A DNA stretch of 64,000 nt from Zobellia galactanivorans (GCF_000973105.1 NC_015844.1:2228501-2292500); one strand, 5' to 3'. Shown: positions 1-8,670, numbered from the stretch's first letter. Notes: generated by a model not told the origin, from the sequence alone. Program-made: numbers and translations.

Positions 1-1566
1 TATGCCTTTTTAGATTTGAAAAAGAACCATGGTAAAGAAGAGATGCGTGCGCGTGATCTCTTTTATGCGATGTGGATTTCCGATCTCTTCATGAGAAGGG
101 TAGAGGCGAATGAGGAATGGACATTGATGTGTCCGAACGAATGTCCGGGATTGTTTACGCACCACAGTGAAGAGTTCGAGGAATTGTACCTTAAGTACGA
201 AGCTGAGGGCAAGGGAAGAAAGACCGTAAAGGCCCGTGAACTTTGGGAGAAAATATTGGAGTCCCAAATCGAGACCGGAACGCCTTATATGCTATACAAA
301 GATGCGGCCAACAGAAAAAGTAACCAGAAAAACTTGGGTACCATACGCTCGTCCAACTTATGTACTGAAATAATGGAATATACCTCACCGGACGAGGTGG
401 CCGTATGTAACTTGGCATCCATTGCATTGCCAATGTTCGTTAAGAACGGAAGTTTTGACCATAAAGAGTTGTTCAAGGTTACCAAAAGGGTGACCCGAAA
501 CTTGAACAAGGTCATTGATAGAAATTACTATCCCGTTAAGGAGGCCGAAAACTCCAATATGAGGCACAGACCTATCGGGCTGGGCGTACAGGGGCTTGCC
601 GATGCGTTTATTATGTTGCGCTTGCCGTTTACTAGCGATGAGGCCAAAAAATTAAACCAGGAAATCTTTGAGACCCTTTATTTTGCGGCCGTTACCGCTT
701 CTATGGAAATGGCCAAGGAAGAAGGTCCGTATTCTACCTTCGAAGGGTCACCAATATCGCAAGGGGAATTTCAGCATAACCTTTGGGGGGTAAAAGACGA
801 AGAACTTTCCGGAAGATGGGATTGGGAAAAACTTCGCAAAGAAGTAAAAAAGAACGGTGTTCGCAACTCTTTGCTTGTGGCGCCTATGCCTACGGCTTCC
901 ACTTCACAGATTTTAGGGAATAACGAGTGTTTCGAGCCTTATACCTCCAATATTTATACGAGAAGGGTGCTTTCTGGAGAGTTTATCGTAGTGAACAAGC
1001 ACCTATTGGAAGACTTGGTGAACTTGGGCCTTTGGAACGAGAATATGAAGCAAGAGCTTATGAGGGCCAACGGTTCTATACAGCATATAGAGACTATTCC
1101 CCAAGACATCAGGGACCTTTATAAGACGGTATGGGAGCTTAGTATGAAAGATATTATCGATATGAGCCGTCAGAGAGGTTATTTCATTGATCAGAGCCAG
1201 TCGTTGAACTTGTTCATGGAGAATGCGAACTACGCCAAATTGACTTCAATGCACTTTTACGCATGGAAAAGCGGCCTAAAAACAGGAATGTACTATTTAC
1301 GTACCAAGGCGGCCGTAGATGCGATCAAGTTTACCTTGGATAACAGCAAGAAAAAAGCGGCACCGGTCAGTGTGGCTGCCGAGGCGGAAGCTGCGGCAAC
1401 AACACCACCTGTTGAAGCTGCTGCGGAAATGGAAGTGAAGGCTACTCCGGTTACACAGGAGCAGGAGTTGGATATTCAACCTATGACACCACAAGAAATG
1501 AAAGAAATGATCGCTCGTGCCAAAGAAGGGCAGGCGGACGATGATTGTTTAATGTGCGGCTCCTAG
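1..1566 (+). CDS. nrdA: Ribonucleoside-diphosphate reductase alpha subunit (5'-truncated by window edge)
   Basis: Class I ribonucleotide reductase large subunit, which reduces ribonucleoside diphosphates to deoxyribonucleotides in the cytosol with an NrdB radical partner (not in the window). The frame is open from base 1 and the visible N-terminus is mid-domain ([10 protein letters not shown] then [10 protein letters not shown]), so the gene starts upstream; 521 residues are visible. Active-site signatures are present: NLCTE at bases 355-369 (thiyl-radical Cys codon at 361) and the redox-partner Cys in AVCNLAS (codon at 406). The radical-transfer tyrosine pair lies in [10 protein letters not shown]. 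The gene ends with the C-terminal redox pair in CLMC (Cys codons at 1546 and 1555). Between the YY region and this tail is an unusually long Ala/Pro/Glu-rich linker of roughly 50 residues. A strong terminator follows directly. Confidence 0.97.
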   Translation, partial: YAFLDLKKNHGKEEMRARDLFYAMWISDLFMRRVEANEEWTLMCPNECPGLFTHHSEEFEELYLKYEAEGKGRKTVKARELWEKILESQIETGTPYMLYKDAANRKSNQKNLGTIRSSNLCTEIMEYTSPDEVAVCNLASIALPMFVKNGSFDHKELFKVTKRVTRNLNKVIDRNYYPVKEAENSNMRHRPIGLGVQGLADAFIMLRLPFTSDEAKKLNQEIFETLYFAAVTASMEMAKEEGPYSTFEGSPISQGEFQHNLWGVKDEELSGRWDWEKLRKEVKKNGVRNSLLVAPMPTASTSQILGNNECFEPYTSNIYTRRVLSGEFIVVNKHLLEDLVNLGLWNENMKQELMRANGSIQHIETIPQDIRDLYKTVWELSMKDIIDMSRQRGYFIDQSQSLNLFMENANYAKLTSMHFYAWKSGLKTGMYYLRTKAAVDAIKFTLDNSKKKAAPVSVAAEAEAAATTPPVEAAAEMEVKATPVTQEQELDIQPMTPQEMKEMIARAKEGQADDDCLMCGS

Positions 1567-1590
1567 GCTTAACAGAAGATATATTGAATA

Positions 1591-1620
1591 ACCCCGGCTT
1601 TCGGCCGGGGTTTCTTGTTT
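1591..1620 (+). terminator. Intrinsic terminator of nrdA
   Basis: ACCCCGGC and GCCGGGGT form an 8-bp GC-rich stem (1591-1611) around a TTTCG loop, followed by a T-rich tail. It lies 25 nt after the nrdA stop codon. Confidence 0.9.
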
Positions 1621-1780
1621 TCTGGAGGTAAGGCCTGTAAAATCTTTGGAGTGCTCTCTAAAGCTTGCTAAAGGCTTGATTTCTGTAAAGGAGGAGGAAG
1701 GTTAGAGGGTGAAATCTTGTATATGCACTTGTTGCCGGGTCAAGGCTAGGCCCGCCTTTTAAAAAAATAACTAAAAGTTA

Positions 1781-1864
1781 TTATTTTTCTAAATAAGGTC
1801 TAGCTACTACCGATAAAAGATATGCAGCTATATAAACGATGAGTATAATGATGTATTTGTCCAT
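1781..1864 (-). CDS. Very small membrane peptide (27 aa)
   Basis: A 27-residue reading frame starts at the ATG at 1862-1864 and stops at TAA 1781-1783. The peptide begins MDKYIIILIVYIAAYLL, a single hydrophobic helix, and ends with a short charged tail (ARPYLEK). A G-rich stretch (GGGGGC) precedes the ATG. The main argument that it is real is similarity to the 62-residue protein encoded just upstream on the same strand (1984-2172): 12 of the first 24 residues are identical without gaps, including YI at 4-5, LI at 8-9, Tyr11, Ser18 and VA at 20-21. It would sit in the inner membrane. No function is recognised. Confidence 0.6.
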   Translation of the reverse strand: MDKYIIILIVYIAAYLLSVVARPYLEK

Positions 1865-1983
1865 GTTGCCCCCAAAATGATTCTATACTATATACGTACG
1901 GAAATCATTAAAAAGATTACATAAAACTGTCGAAAATGCCTTTTTTTGGCAAAAATTTAGCAATTCGTTTAAATATGCGGCAT

Positions 1984-2172
1984 TTATAGACGAATTTGAC
2001 TTGTGCCCATGGCACGATCGGCCGAATACACGATTTGTGGGTTTTCTTTTTGAACTGGCTCGTCGGCACGAGTGAGTTTTTTCGATTGCTTCTTGTTAAA
2101 GTAGTAAAATGCCACTTTTGACATTAGCATGAGAGCTGCGTAGGTGATGAGTAAGTAGATGTATGAAGCCAT
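1984..2172 (-). CDS. Small membrane protein of unknown function (62 aa)
   Basis: One N-terminal hydrophobic segment (about residues 4-24, YIYLLITYAALML) is followed by a basic stretch (NKKQSKKLTR) and a polar tail. This fits a single-pass inner-membrane protein with its C-terminus in the cytosol by the positive-inside rule. Its first 24 residues match the 27-residue peptide at 1781-1864 at 12 positions, so the two look like a tandem duplication. I do not recognise the family. No clear ribosome-binding site precedes the ATG, which is common in Bacteroidota. Confidence 0.6.
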   Translation of the reverse strand: MASYIYLLITYAALMLMSKVAFYYFNKKQSKKLTRADEPVQKENPQIVYSADRAMGTSQIRL

Positions 2173-2321
2173 ACAGGGACAACGTTCGACTTTTTAGCTA
2201 TCTTATAGCTTTAGTATGTTCTAGGTCGAAAAAGGTCAAAAAACTCGTTGAAATGCACAATTGGCTTTTTTTACTGCCGTTAAAGTGCATTTTTTTAACA
2301 AATTTGGGCCTATAAAGAAAA

Positions 2322-2350
2322 CAGCCCCACCTTGATCAAAGGCAGGGCTG
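2322..2350 (-). terminator. Terminator of the TIM-barrel gene at 2376
   Basis: On the minus strand CAGCCC...GGGGCTG forms a stem with an inner CCTT/AAGG extension around TGATC, followed by TTTTCTTTAT. It sits 25 nt past the stop of the minus-strand gene. Confidence 0.7.
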
Positions 2351-2375
2351 CGGTAAATATTGTTCGCTGTTTGTT

Positions 2376-3293
2376 CTATAAAAATGAATCTTCTTGTTTG
2401 TAGGCATCGATTACGGCTTGCTCACCGGCCTTACCTTCTTTAGAATTTCCGTGTTCCATGCCCAATACGCCGTCAAACCCTTTTTCGTATATCCATTTGA
2501 ATACGTTTTTGTAGTTGATTTCACCGGTTGTAGGCTCTTTTCTCCCTGGGTTATCCCCAATTTGGATGTAGGCTATTTCATCCCAGGTGAGTCCCATATT
2601 ATGGATAAGATGCCCTTCGGTTTTTTGCATGTGGTAGATGTCGAACAAAATTTTACAGGCGGGGCTATCGACACCCTTGCATATCATATAGGTTTGGTCG
2701 GAGTTCTGTAAATACAGGTCGGGTGAATCGGATAGGGGCTCCAGTACCATGGTGAGTCCATGAGGTTCTAAGATTTCCGCACCTCGTTTTAGGGCTTCGA
2801 TAACGTTGCCGTCTTGTACGCCAATGGGTAGTTTTCTTTCAAAGCCACCGGGTACAACGGTCATCCATTTGGCATTAACGCGTTTTGCGGTTTCTACGGC
2901 TCTTTTACATCCGTCTAAAAAGATATCTATATATTCTTGCTTTCCGGCGGCCAGGGTGTTCTTCATATTACCGCCTTTGTCGATAACGAATACGCCCATG
3001 GTCATTCCTCTTTTGGCCAAGGTTTCCCCTATTTTGTTCTGCATGGCCACATCGCGTTTCATCATACCATTGTCCTCGAAGGCGGTAAAACCTTGGTCGG
3101 CCATAAAGTTGATCTGATCGATGGGGTCATCGCCCGCCAATGCCTTGAACATGCCCAAATGCGGCGCATATTTTAGGTTGAATTTATGGGGTTTTGACTT
3201 GGTGCTGCTAAGGTTAGGGTAGGCAAGGCTGCCTGCCATGGAGAGGGCTCCAGTGCTAAGGGCCGTTTTCTGAATAAAATTTCTTCTTTTCAT
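2376..3293 (-). CDS. Exported sugar isomerase, hydroxypyruvate isomerase-like TIM barrel (AP endonuclease 2 fold)
   Basis: A 305-residue protein of the xylose isomerase/AP endonuclease 2 superfamily, closest in motifs to hydroxypyruvate isomerases. The diagnostic stretch QIGDNPGRKEPTTGEINY lies near the C-terminus; the metal ligand region MVLEPLS and FDIYHMQ are also present. The start at 3293 is preferred over an upstream in-frame ATG because MKRRNFIQKTALSTGALSMA is a twin-arginine-type signal (RRNF, then a hydrophobic stretch), so export is predicted. The real reaction is unknown: family members isomerise or epimerise sugars and keto-sugars. It is transcribed toward nrdA, downstream of the GMC dehydrogenase pair but separated from it by a terminator. 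A role in keto-sugar processing is inferred from context. Confidence 0.85.
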   Translation of the reverse strand: MKRRNFIQKTALSTGALSMAGSLAYPNLSSTKSKPHKFNLKYAPHLGMFKALAGDDPIDQINFMADQGFTAFEDNGMMKRDVAMQNKIGETLAKRGMTMGVFVIDKGGNMKNTLAAGKQEYIDIFLDGCKRAVETAKRVNAKWMTVVPGGFERKLPIGVQDGNVIEALKRGAEILEPHGLTMVLEPLSDSPDLYLQNSDQTYMICKGVDSPACKILFDIYHMQKTEGHLIHNMGLTWDEIAYIQIGDNPGRKEPTTGEINYKNVFKWIYEKGFDGVLGMEHGNSKEGKAGEQAVIDAYKQEDSFL

Positions 3294-3324
3294 TTTGTAT
3301 GGATTGGATGATATAAAAAAATAA

Positions 3325-3366
3325 AGGGCCGAAAGTAAACTTACGATTACCATCGGCCCTTTTTAT
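3325..3366 (-). terminator. Terminator of the GMC/small-subunit operon
   Basis: AGGGCCGA (3325-3332) and TCGGCCCT (3353-3360) form an 8-bp stem. T-rich runs flank both sides, so it can work in either orientation; on the minus strand it follows the small-subunit gene. Confidence 0.75.
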
Positions 3367-3387
3367 GGTTCTATGTCAGAACTTATT

Positions 3388-4035
3388 TTAGAGCGACCAC
3401 GCTCTTCCGCCGGTCAGTTCTTTGGTATCTGCACAACCTATATATTCCCCTGGAACGGGGAGATAGGCCAAGACCTTTTCCCCAACGTACTCTGAGGTCT
3501 TATAACCCCAAATGGTCATACCCCTAAGGTTGTTGGCAAACGCAAAACGGGCTATGCCATCTTCAAGAAGGGGCTGTTTTCCTTCGGCTATAGCTTCGTT
3601 GTATTGTTTGATGGACTTGAAGTTGCTCACTTCTTCTTCCTTGGTAGCTTTTAAGGCATCGGCCAATACGGGCTCAAGGTCTTCGGCGGTTAAATCTGCC
3701 GCTTTCTCCTTGCCTGAATCTTTGAGGGCCTTTTCTAAAAACCTGTCCATAGACATTTTAAGGAAGTCTTGCTGTTCTTTCTCCATAACCTGGTCGGCAA
3801 AACGATCTATAAATAGATGTACTTGGGTTTCCGAGGCCGATGGGGTATCCGTTTTCGGTAGGATAATATCTACCAATTGGGTCAAGGCGGCACCTTGTTC
3901 CTTTGTAAAAAAGTCAGGAGTCCATTCCAGTACGGTCTCGCCCTTACAACTTTGGACAATGCTGATCAGAGTGGGGGTGGCCACGGTGTAACCGAGGGCC
4001 ATACCCATATTCTTGAGTGCTTTTCTTCTATCCAT
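3388..4035 (-). CDS. Gluconate 2-dehydrogenase subunit 3-like small subunit with Tat-type signal
   Basis: A 215-residue member of the gluconate 2-dehydrogenase subunit 3 family (PF13618 type), the small partner of membrane or periplasmic GMC flavin dehydrogenases. The N-terminus MDRRKALKNMGMALGYTV contains a twin-arginine and a hydrophobic stretch. The mature part starts with the family hallmark DFFTKEQGAALTQLVDIILP and has TPSASETQVHLFIDRF, then FKSIKQYNEA. The start at 4035 is chosen because its ATG shares one base with the TAA stop of the GMC gene (TAATG), indicating translational coupling; the longer in-frame start lies inside the GMC gene. In related two-subunit dehydrogenases this subunit carries the Tat signal and takes the folded flavoprotein along; here too only this subunit has a signal. 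Confidence 0.9.
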   Translation of the reverse strand: MDRRKALKNMGMALGYTVATPTLISIVQSCKGETVLEWTPDFFTKEQGAALTQLVDIILPKTDTPSASETQVHLFIDRFADQVMEKEQQDFLKMSMDRFLEKALKDSGKEKAADLTAEDLEPVLADALKATKEEEVSNFKSIKQYNEAIAEGKQPLLEDGIARFAFANNLRGMTIWGYKTSEYVGEKVLAYLPVPGEYIGCADTKELTGGRAWSL

Positions 4036-5747
4036 TATATATTTCCTTTTTTGAGTTCGTTTACGGCGTGATTCGCTGCCCTTGCCGTAAAAGCCATATA
4101 GGTTAATGAAGGGTTCACACAACTTGCGGAGGTCATAAATGATCCGTCGGTTACATAAACATTGGGTACATCGTGAATCTGGTTATAGCCGTTTAATACG
4201 GAGGTCTTTCTGTCCCTTCCCATACGTGCCGTACCCATTTCGTGGATACCAAGGCCTAGGCCGGTTTCGCGGTCGTGACCCTTAACGTCCCTTACACCTG
4301 CTTTTTCAAGCATTTCAATAGCTGACTCCATCATGTCTTTACGCATGTTCAACTCGTTTTCCTTGAATCCTGCGTCAAAAGTAACGGTCGGTAATCCCCA
4401 GCTGTCCAATTTGTCGTAATCAAGGGTCATACGGTTGTCTTCGTACGGCAGTACTTCACCGAAACCACCGATACCGATGGTCCATCCACCTGGTTTTAAA
4501 ATGGCATCTTTCAGGTCTTTTCCGTAGGATAGTTCGGCAATTAATTCTTCCCAATTGCCTCTGCTCGCACCACCTTGGTAGCCGAAGCCACGCTTGTAGT
4601 CTTTTCTGTTGGTATCACCTCCCAAGTTTCTGAATCGGGGAATGTATACACCATTAGGTCTGCGGCCCTTGTAATATTTATCGTCAAAACCGTCGAATTT
4701 ACCTGAAGCGCCCACTCCTAAGTGGTGGTCCATGATGTTGCGGCCCAATTGGTCGGAATCGTTACCCATACCATTAGGGAAGCGGTCTGATTTTGATTGC
4801 ATTAATATAGATGTGGAAGCTATGGAAGAAGCACAAAGGAAAATCACTTTGGCCTTGAACTCGAAAGCTTCTTTACTTTCCCTGTCGATTACCTTTACGC
4901 CCGTGGCACGTTTTGTGTCTGGGTCGTACATTACTTCGTGTACTATGGAATCAGGGCGCAAGGTCATATTTCCTGTTGCTTCCGCCGCAGGTAAGGTCGA
5001 TGAAAGGCTACTGAAATATGCTCCAAAAGGACAGCCTCTTATACATCTATTTCTAAATTGACATTTTGAACGGCCATCGAAGTTTTTGGTTCCCGTGATA
5101 TGGGCGACCCTACCAACGGTTACGGTACGACCGTCAAAAGACTCCGCTACTTTTTCCTTAAAATGCTCTTCAACGCAGTTGAGTTCCATTTGGGGAAGAA
5201 AGTTGCTGTCGGGCAATTGTGGTAAATTCAATGCCTCTCCACTAACACCGATATAATCTTCTACTTTGGCGTACCAAGGGGCGATATCCTTATATCGAAC
5301 CGGCCAATCAACGGCAATACCATCGTTTTTGTTGGCTTCAAAATCGATGTCGCTCCAGCGGTAACTCTGTCGACCCCATTGCAAGGAACGTCCACCAACG
5401 TGGTAACCACGCATCCAGTCGAAACGCTGTATTTCGTTATACGGATGTTCAAGGTCGTTTACGAACCACATCTTACTTGCGGCATTGGTCGTATAACCTG
5501 TTCGGTTCTGTTTCGGTTGTTTTGCGATGTCCTCTTTTGTTGGCTTTCCTCCGTTAGGGAAATCCCAGGGGTCCATGTTCGCAGTTTCATAGTCTTCGAT
5601 GTGCTTCACCATACGTCCGCGCTCCAGCACCAAGGTTTTTAGTCCGGCTTCACATAGCTCTTTTGCAGCCCAGCCACCACTTATACCTGTACCTACTACA
5701 ATCGCGTCATATGATTCTTGCTCTTCGTTGTAATAAAATTTGCTCAT
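4035..5747 (-). CDS. GMC-family FAD-dependent sugar dehydrogenase, catalytic subunit
   Basis: A 570-residue GMC oxidoreductase that oxidises a sugar or glycoside hydroxyl with FAD. The N-terminal Rossmann motif VVGTGISGGWAAKEL (about residues 17-31) binds FAD; VGGRSLQWGRQSYRWSD is the GMC signature region. HEMGTARMG and the C-terminal CVNPSLTYMA (active-site Asn) mark the GMC_C domain. Cysteines 229, 235 and 239 form Cx5Cx3C, the ligand spacing of the 3Fe-4S cluster in bacterial FAD-glucose dehydrogenase. There is no signal peptide; export by hitch-hiking on the coupled Tat-type small subunit is inferred. The start at 5747 (MSKFYYN) is preferred over an ATG two codons upstream, but this is not certain. 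A close paralogue lies at 13821-15524. Glucoside 3-dehydrogenase activity is plausible but unproven. Confidence 0.92.
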   Translation of the reverse strand: MSKFYYNEEQESYDAIVVGTGISGGWAAKELCEAGLKTLVLERGRMVKHIEDYETANMDPWDFPNGGKPTKEDIAKQPKQNRTGYTTNAASKMWFVNDLEHPYNEIQRFDWMRGYHVGGRSLQWGRQSYRWSDIDFEANKNDGIAVDWPVRYKDIAPWYAKVEDYIGVSGEALNLPQLPDSNFLPQMELNCVEEHFKEKVAESFDGRTVTVGRVAHITGTKNFDGRSKCQFRNRCIRGCPFGAYFSSLSSTLPAAEATGNMTLRPDSIVHEVMYDPDTKRATGVKVIDRESKEAFEFKAKVIFLCASSIASTSILMQSKSDRFPNGMGNDSDQLGRNIMDHHLGVGASGKFDGFDDKYYKGRRPNGVYIPRFRNLGGDTNRKDYKRGFGYQGGASRGNWEELIAELSYGKDLKDAILKPGGWTIGIGGFGEVLPYEDNRMTLDYDKLDSWGLPTVTFDAGFKENELNMRKDMMESAIEMLEKAGVRDVKGHDRETGLGLGIHEMGTARMGRDRKTSVLNGYNQIHDVPNVYVTDGSFMTSASCVNPSLTYMAFTARAANHAVNELKKGNI

Positions 5748-5887
5748 GTACAAAATTGTTTAGTCCATAAATTTATTAAATATTAAATTAATTTTCTACA
5801 TTTATTCGCTATACATCTTGTTAAGGTCGTACAATAAAGGGTAATCTGCCTCCAAATCCTTATAATTCAATAAACTAATCGTAAATA

Positions 5888-6883
5888 ATGAAAAGAAGAA
5901 ACTTTATAAGAAATAGCTCTAATGCCGGTTTGGCCCTCTCAATTTTAGGTCTTGCGGCTTGCAAGGGAACCAAAAAAGAGGAAAAACAGATAGAGGCTGC
6001 ATCGGAAACTGAAGAAGTCGAAATAGAACCTTTCTTTAAATTATCTTTAGCACAATGGTCTATACATAGAATGGTCCGAGAGGATGGGGTAGACCCATAT
6101 ACGTTTGCGGAAAAGGCCAAAAAATGGGGCTTTTCTGGTTTGGAATATGTCAGTCAATTATATAACCCCGAGCTGTCCGATGCAGGTTATTCGGAAGAGG
6201 CCATGGCGGCTTTTGTGGAAAAATCGAACGCCGAGGCCAAAAAGCATGGGCTGCAGAATGTTTTGATCATGATAGATGGCCAAGGCAACCTGGCCGTTAG
6301 CGATGAAAAGGAAAGGGACGAGACCGTAGAAAAACACAAAAAATGGGTGGATGCCGCAGCTGCAATGGGTTGCCACTCCATTCGTGTTAACCTGAGCGGA
6401 AGCAATGACCCAGAAGAGTGGAAAAAGAATTCTATAGATGGTCTTACAAAACTGTGTACCTACGCAAAGGGAAAAAATATTAATATTCTTGTAGAAAACC
6501 ATGGAGGGTTATCTTCCAATGGGGCCATGCACGCCGAGGTCATGAAGGCTGTGGCAATGGATAATTGCGGCACCTTGCCCGATTTCGGGAATTTCTGTAT
6601 TACCCGTAAAAAGGGCACGCGGGAGTGTGAGCTTATGTACGATAAATACAAAGGCGTAAAAGAGTTGATGCCCTATGCCAAGGCGGTAAGTGCCAAATCG
6701 CATGATTTTGATGCAGAGGGCAATGAAACCGAAATCGACTATGTGAAAATGCTTCAAATGGTAAAAGACCATGGGTATACGGGTTTTGTGGGGGTCGAAT
6801 ATGAAGGAAACGGCTTGAGCGAGGAAGAAGGAATTATGGCTACCAAAGAACTGTTGCTAAAAGCATCAAAAGAAATCAAATAA
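5888..6883 (+). CDS. Exported TIM-barrel sugar isomerase/epimerase, probable lipoprotein
   Basis: A 331-residue AP endonuclease 2-type TIM barrel. The N-terminus MKRRNFIRNSSNAGLALSIL has an RR pair and runs into a lipobox LAAC (Cys25), followed by a Lys/Glu-rich linker, so the enzyme is probably a membrane-anchored periplasmic lipoprotein. The barrel starts at about residue 48 (KLSLAQWSIHRM). Likely metal-site strands are ILVENHGGLSSN and GFVGVEYEGNG. It is divergent from the GMC operon and heads a plus-strand run with the DinB-like, MFS and Gfo/Idh genes (23, 9 and 85 nt gaps). The exact substrate is unknown; isomerisation or lyase action on a keto-sugar is inferred from the neighbours. Confidence 0.85.
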   Translation: MKRRNFIRNSSNAGLALSILGLAACKGTKKEEKQIEAASETEEVEIEPFFKLSLAQWSIHRMVREDGVDPYTFAEKAKKWGFSGLEYVSQLYNPELSDAGYSEEAMAAFVEKSNAEAKKHGLQNVLIMIDGQGNLAVSDEKERDETVEKHKKWVDAAAAMGCHSIRVNLSGSNDPEEWKKNSIDGLTKLCTYAKGKNINILVENHGGLSSNGAMHAEVMKAVAMDNCGTLPDFGNFCITRKKGTRECELMYDKYKGVKELMPYAKAVSAKSHDFDAEGNETEIDYVKMLQMVKDHGYTGFVGVEYEGNGLSEEEGIMATKELLLKASKEIK

Positions 6884-6905
6884 CTTAAAATAGATATCCG
6901 TTACC

Positions 6906-7349
6906 GTGAAAGTATTTTTCAATCAGCTGTTCGACTATAATTTCTACTGTAACAAAAAGCTCATTGAAGCTTGCACGGCACTGGAAAGTGTTCCTCGAAA
7001 AAGTATAGCACTCTTTAGTGATGTTTTGAACATGCATCATATCTATAACGAATATATCGGTAAGGGGCAACCTACCTATCAGTTGGGGCAGTTGCACGAT
7101 TTGGGTACATGGGGTGACCTTCATTACGAAAACCAGCGCAATTCCTTTGAGATTACCTCGGCCACCGATGATTTTGACAAACGTATTGATTATGAGGATG
7201 CCGAAGGGAAACTCTTGATCCATACGGTGCAAGACTTACTTTTTCATATCATTAATGAGTCGGCCTATTATAGAAGCCTTATAGAAGTGGATTTCAAGGC
7301 GAATGGGTTGGAGTTCTTTCGAACGGATTATATGACCTATAAAAATTAA
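6906..7349 (+). CDS. DinB-like four-helix-bundle protein
   Basis: A 147-residue protein with the overall pattern of the DinB/YfiT superfamily: the N-terminal helix FNQLFDYNFYCNKKLI, a middle helix with MHHIYNEYI, and a C-terminal helix LLFHIINESAYYR. Typical members read HIxNHxxxHRGQ in the last helix and bind a divalent metal; here those two histidines correspond to Glu118 and Tyr122, so metal binding is probably altered or lost. The start codon is GTG at 6906; the next ATG lies well inside the first helices. It sits 9 nt before the MFS permease in an apparent operon. Function unknown; some relatives are thiol transferases. The family call rests on helix pattern only. Confidence 0.65.
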   Translation: MKVFFNQLFDYNFYCNKKLIEACTALESVPRKSIALFSDVLNMHHIYNEYIGKGQPTYQLGQLHDLGTWGDLHYENQRNSFEITSATDDFDKRIDYEDAEGKLLIHTVQDLLFHIINESAYYRSLIEVDFKANGLEFFRTDYMTYKN

Positions 7350-7358
7350 GGCTTCGCA

Positions 7359-8585
7359 ATGACTATAAAGATTAAGGCACAGCTTTCGTTAATGATGTTT
7401 TTGGAATTCTTTATCTGGGGTGGTTGGTTCGTGACCTTGGGTATATATCTTCCAAATAGTTTAGGCTCTACAGGCAGTGAAATCGCCCTGGCTTATTCGA
7501 CACAATCTTGGGGCGCTATTTTAGCGCCCTTTATTATTGGACTTATTGCCGATAGGTATTTTAATGCGGAACGTATTTTGGGGGTGCTGCACTTAATAGG
7601 TGCTGCGCTTATGTACGCCATGTACCAAGCGACCGATTTCTCGGGATTTTTCCCATTTCTGCTCGCTTATATGATTATGTATATGTCTACTTTGGCCTTG
7701 GTGAATTCGGTTTCTTTTAATCAGATGAAAGACCCGGCCAAAGAGTTTTCCTTCGTGCGTGTCTTCGGAACTATAGGATGGATCACCGCCGGATTGCTCA
7801 TCAGTTTTTTTAATTGGGATTCACAAGAAGGTATTACCGAAGGGTTTTTGCGCAATACGTTTTTAATGGCTTCAGTATCATCGGCTATATTGGGTGTGTT
7901 TAGTTTTACTTTACCTAAAACGCCGCCAACCGCAGATAAATCACAAAAAATAAAACTATCGGATATTCTGGGCCTCGATGCTTTGGCATTATTAAAAGAC
8001 CGTAATTTCTTGATATTCTTTTTGGCCTCGGTATTCATCTGTATTCCCTTGGCCTTCTATTATCAGCATGCGGGACAGTTTTTGGGGGAAATCGGAGTCG
8101 CCAACCCTGCGGGAAAAATGACTATTGGGCAAATTTCCGAGATTCTTTTTCTCTTGCTCCTGCCCTTCTTTTTTAAACGGTTCGGTTTTAAAATGACCAT
8201 TGTAGCGGCTATGTTGGCCTGGGGGCTTAGATACCTAATGTTCGCCTTTGGCGATACGGGAGAACTGGTCTTTATGTTGCTGACGGGGATAGCCTTGCAT
8301 GGTGTTTGTTACGATTTTTTCTTTGTTTCCGGACAGATTTATACGGATAGTAAAGCAGGGGCAAAATACAAAAGCGCAGCTCAGGGCCTGATTACTTTAG
8401 CGACCTATGGCGTTGGTATGCTCATAGGTTTCTGGATAGCCGGAGCCATTACGGATACCTATGTTATGGATGGCGGACAACACGATTGGAGTACGATTTG
8501 GCTGTATCCTTCCGCTTTTGCGTTTCTAGTGCTACTGCTGTTCTCCATTTTGTTCAAAAATGAAAAAATAGCCTATAAATCATAG
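7359..8585 (+). CDS. MFS permease of the nucleoside:H+ symporter type
   Basis: A 408-residue inner-membrane transporter with about 12 hydrophobic segments. The N-terminus LMMFLEFFIWGGWFVTLGIY and the loop after the second helix (GLIADRYFNAERILGVLHLI) match NupG/XapB-like MFS permeases, and FVRVFGTIGWITAGLL is typical of that group. Nucleosides are the known substrates of characterised members, but Bacteroidota relatives are often found in sugar loci. Here the gene lies between exported and cytosolic sugar enzymes, so import of a sugar or keto-sugar is the likelier role. That is an inference. Confidence 0.85.
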   Translation: MTIKIKAQLSLMMFLEFFIWGGWFVTLGIYLPNSLGSTGSEIALAYSTQSWGAILAPFIIGLIADRYFNAERILGVLHLIGAALMYAMYQATDFSGFFPFLLAYMIMYMSTLALVNSVSFNQMKDPAKEFSFVRVFGTIGWITAGLLISFFNWDSQEGITEGFLRNTFLMASVSSAILGVFSFTLPKTPPTADKSQKIKLSDILGLDALALLKDRNFLIFFLASVFICIPLAFYYQHAGQFLGEIGVANPAGKMTIGQISEILFLLLLPFFFKRFGFKMTIVAAMLAWGLRYLMFAFGDTGELVFMLLTGIALHGVCYDFFFVSGQIYTDSKAGAKYKSAAQGLITLATYGVGMLIGFWIAGAITDTYVMDGGQHDWSTIWLYPSAFAFLVLLLFSILFKNEKIAYKS

Positions 8586-8670
8586 TTATTTTATTAAATT
8601 CAAACTCTTAAAAAATAAAGAACACAAAAAGTTCAAATAGCGACTTTTTACTAATTAAAAGGATTACAAA

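Noticed and set aside
3512-3991. 159-codon plus-strand frame opposite the small-subunit gene
   Set aside because: Shadow frame, rich in Ser and Leu as expected from the complement; the opposite strand has a clear family match.
5802-5890. Minus-strand reading frame upstream of the GMC gene that reads like a protein end (LNYKDLEADYPLLYDLNKMY)
   Set aside because: It has no ATG at its 5' end, only a TTG, and is under 30 codons; the upstream part is closed by a stop inside the divergent gene. It may be a remnant of a lost gene but cannot be supported.
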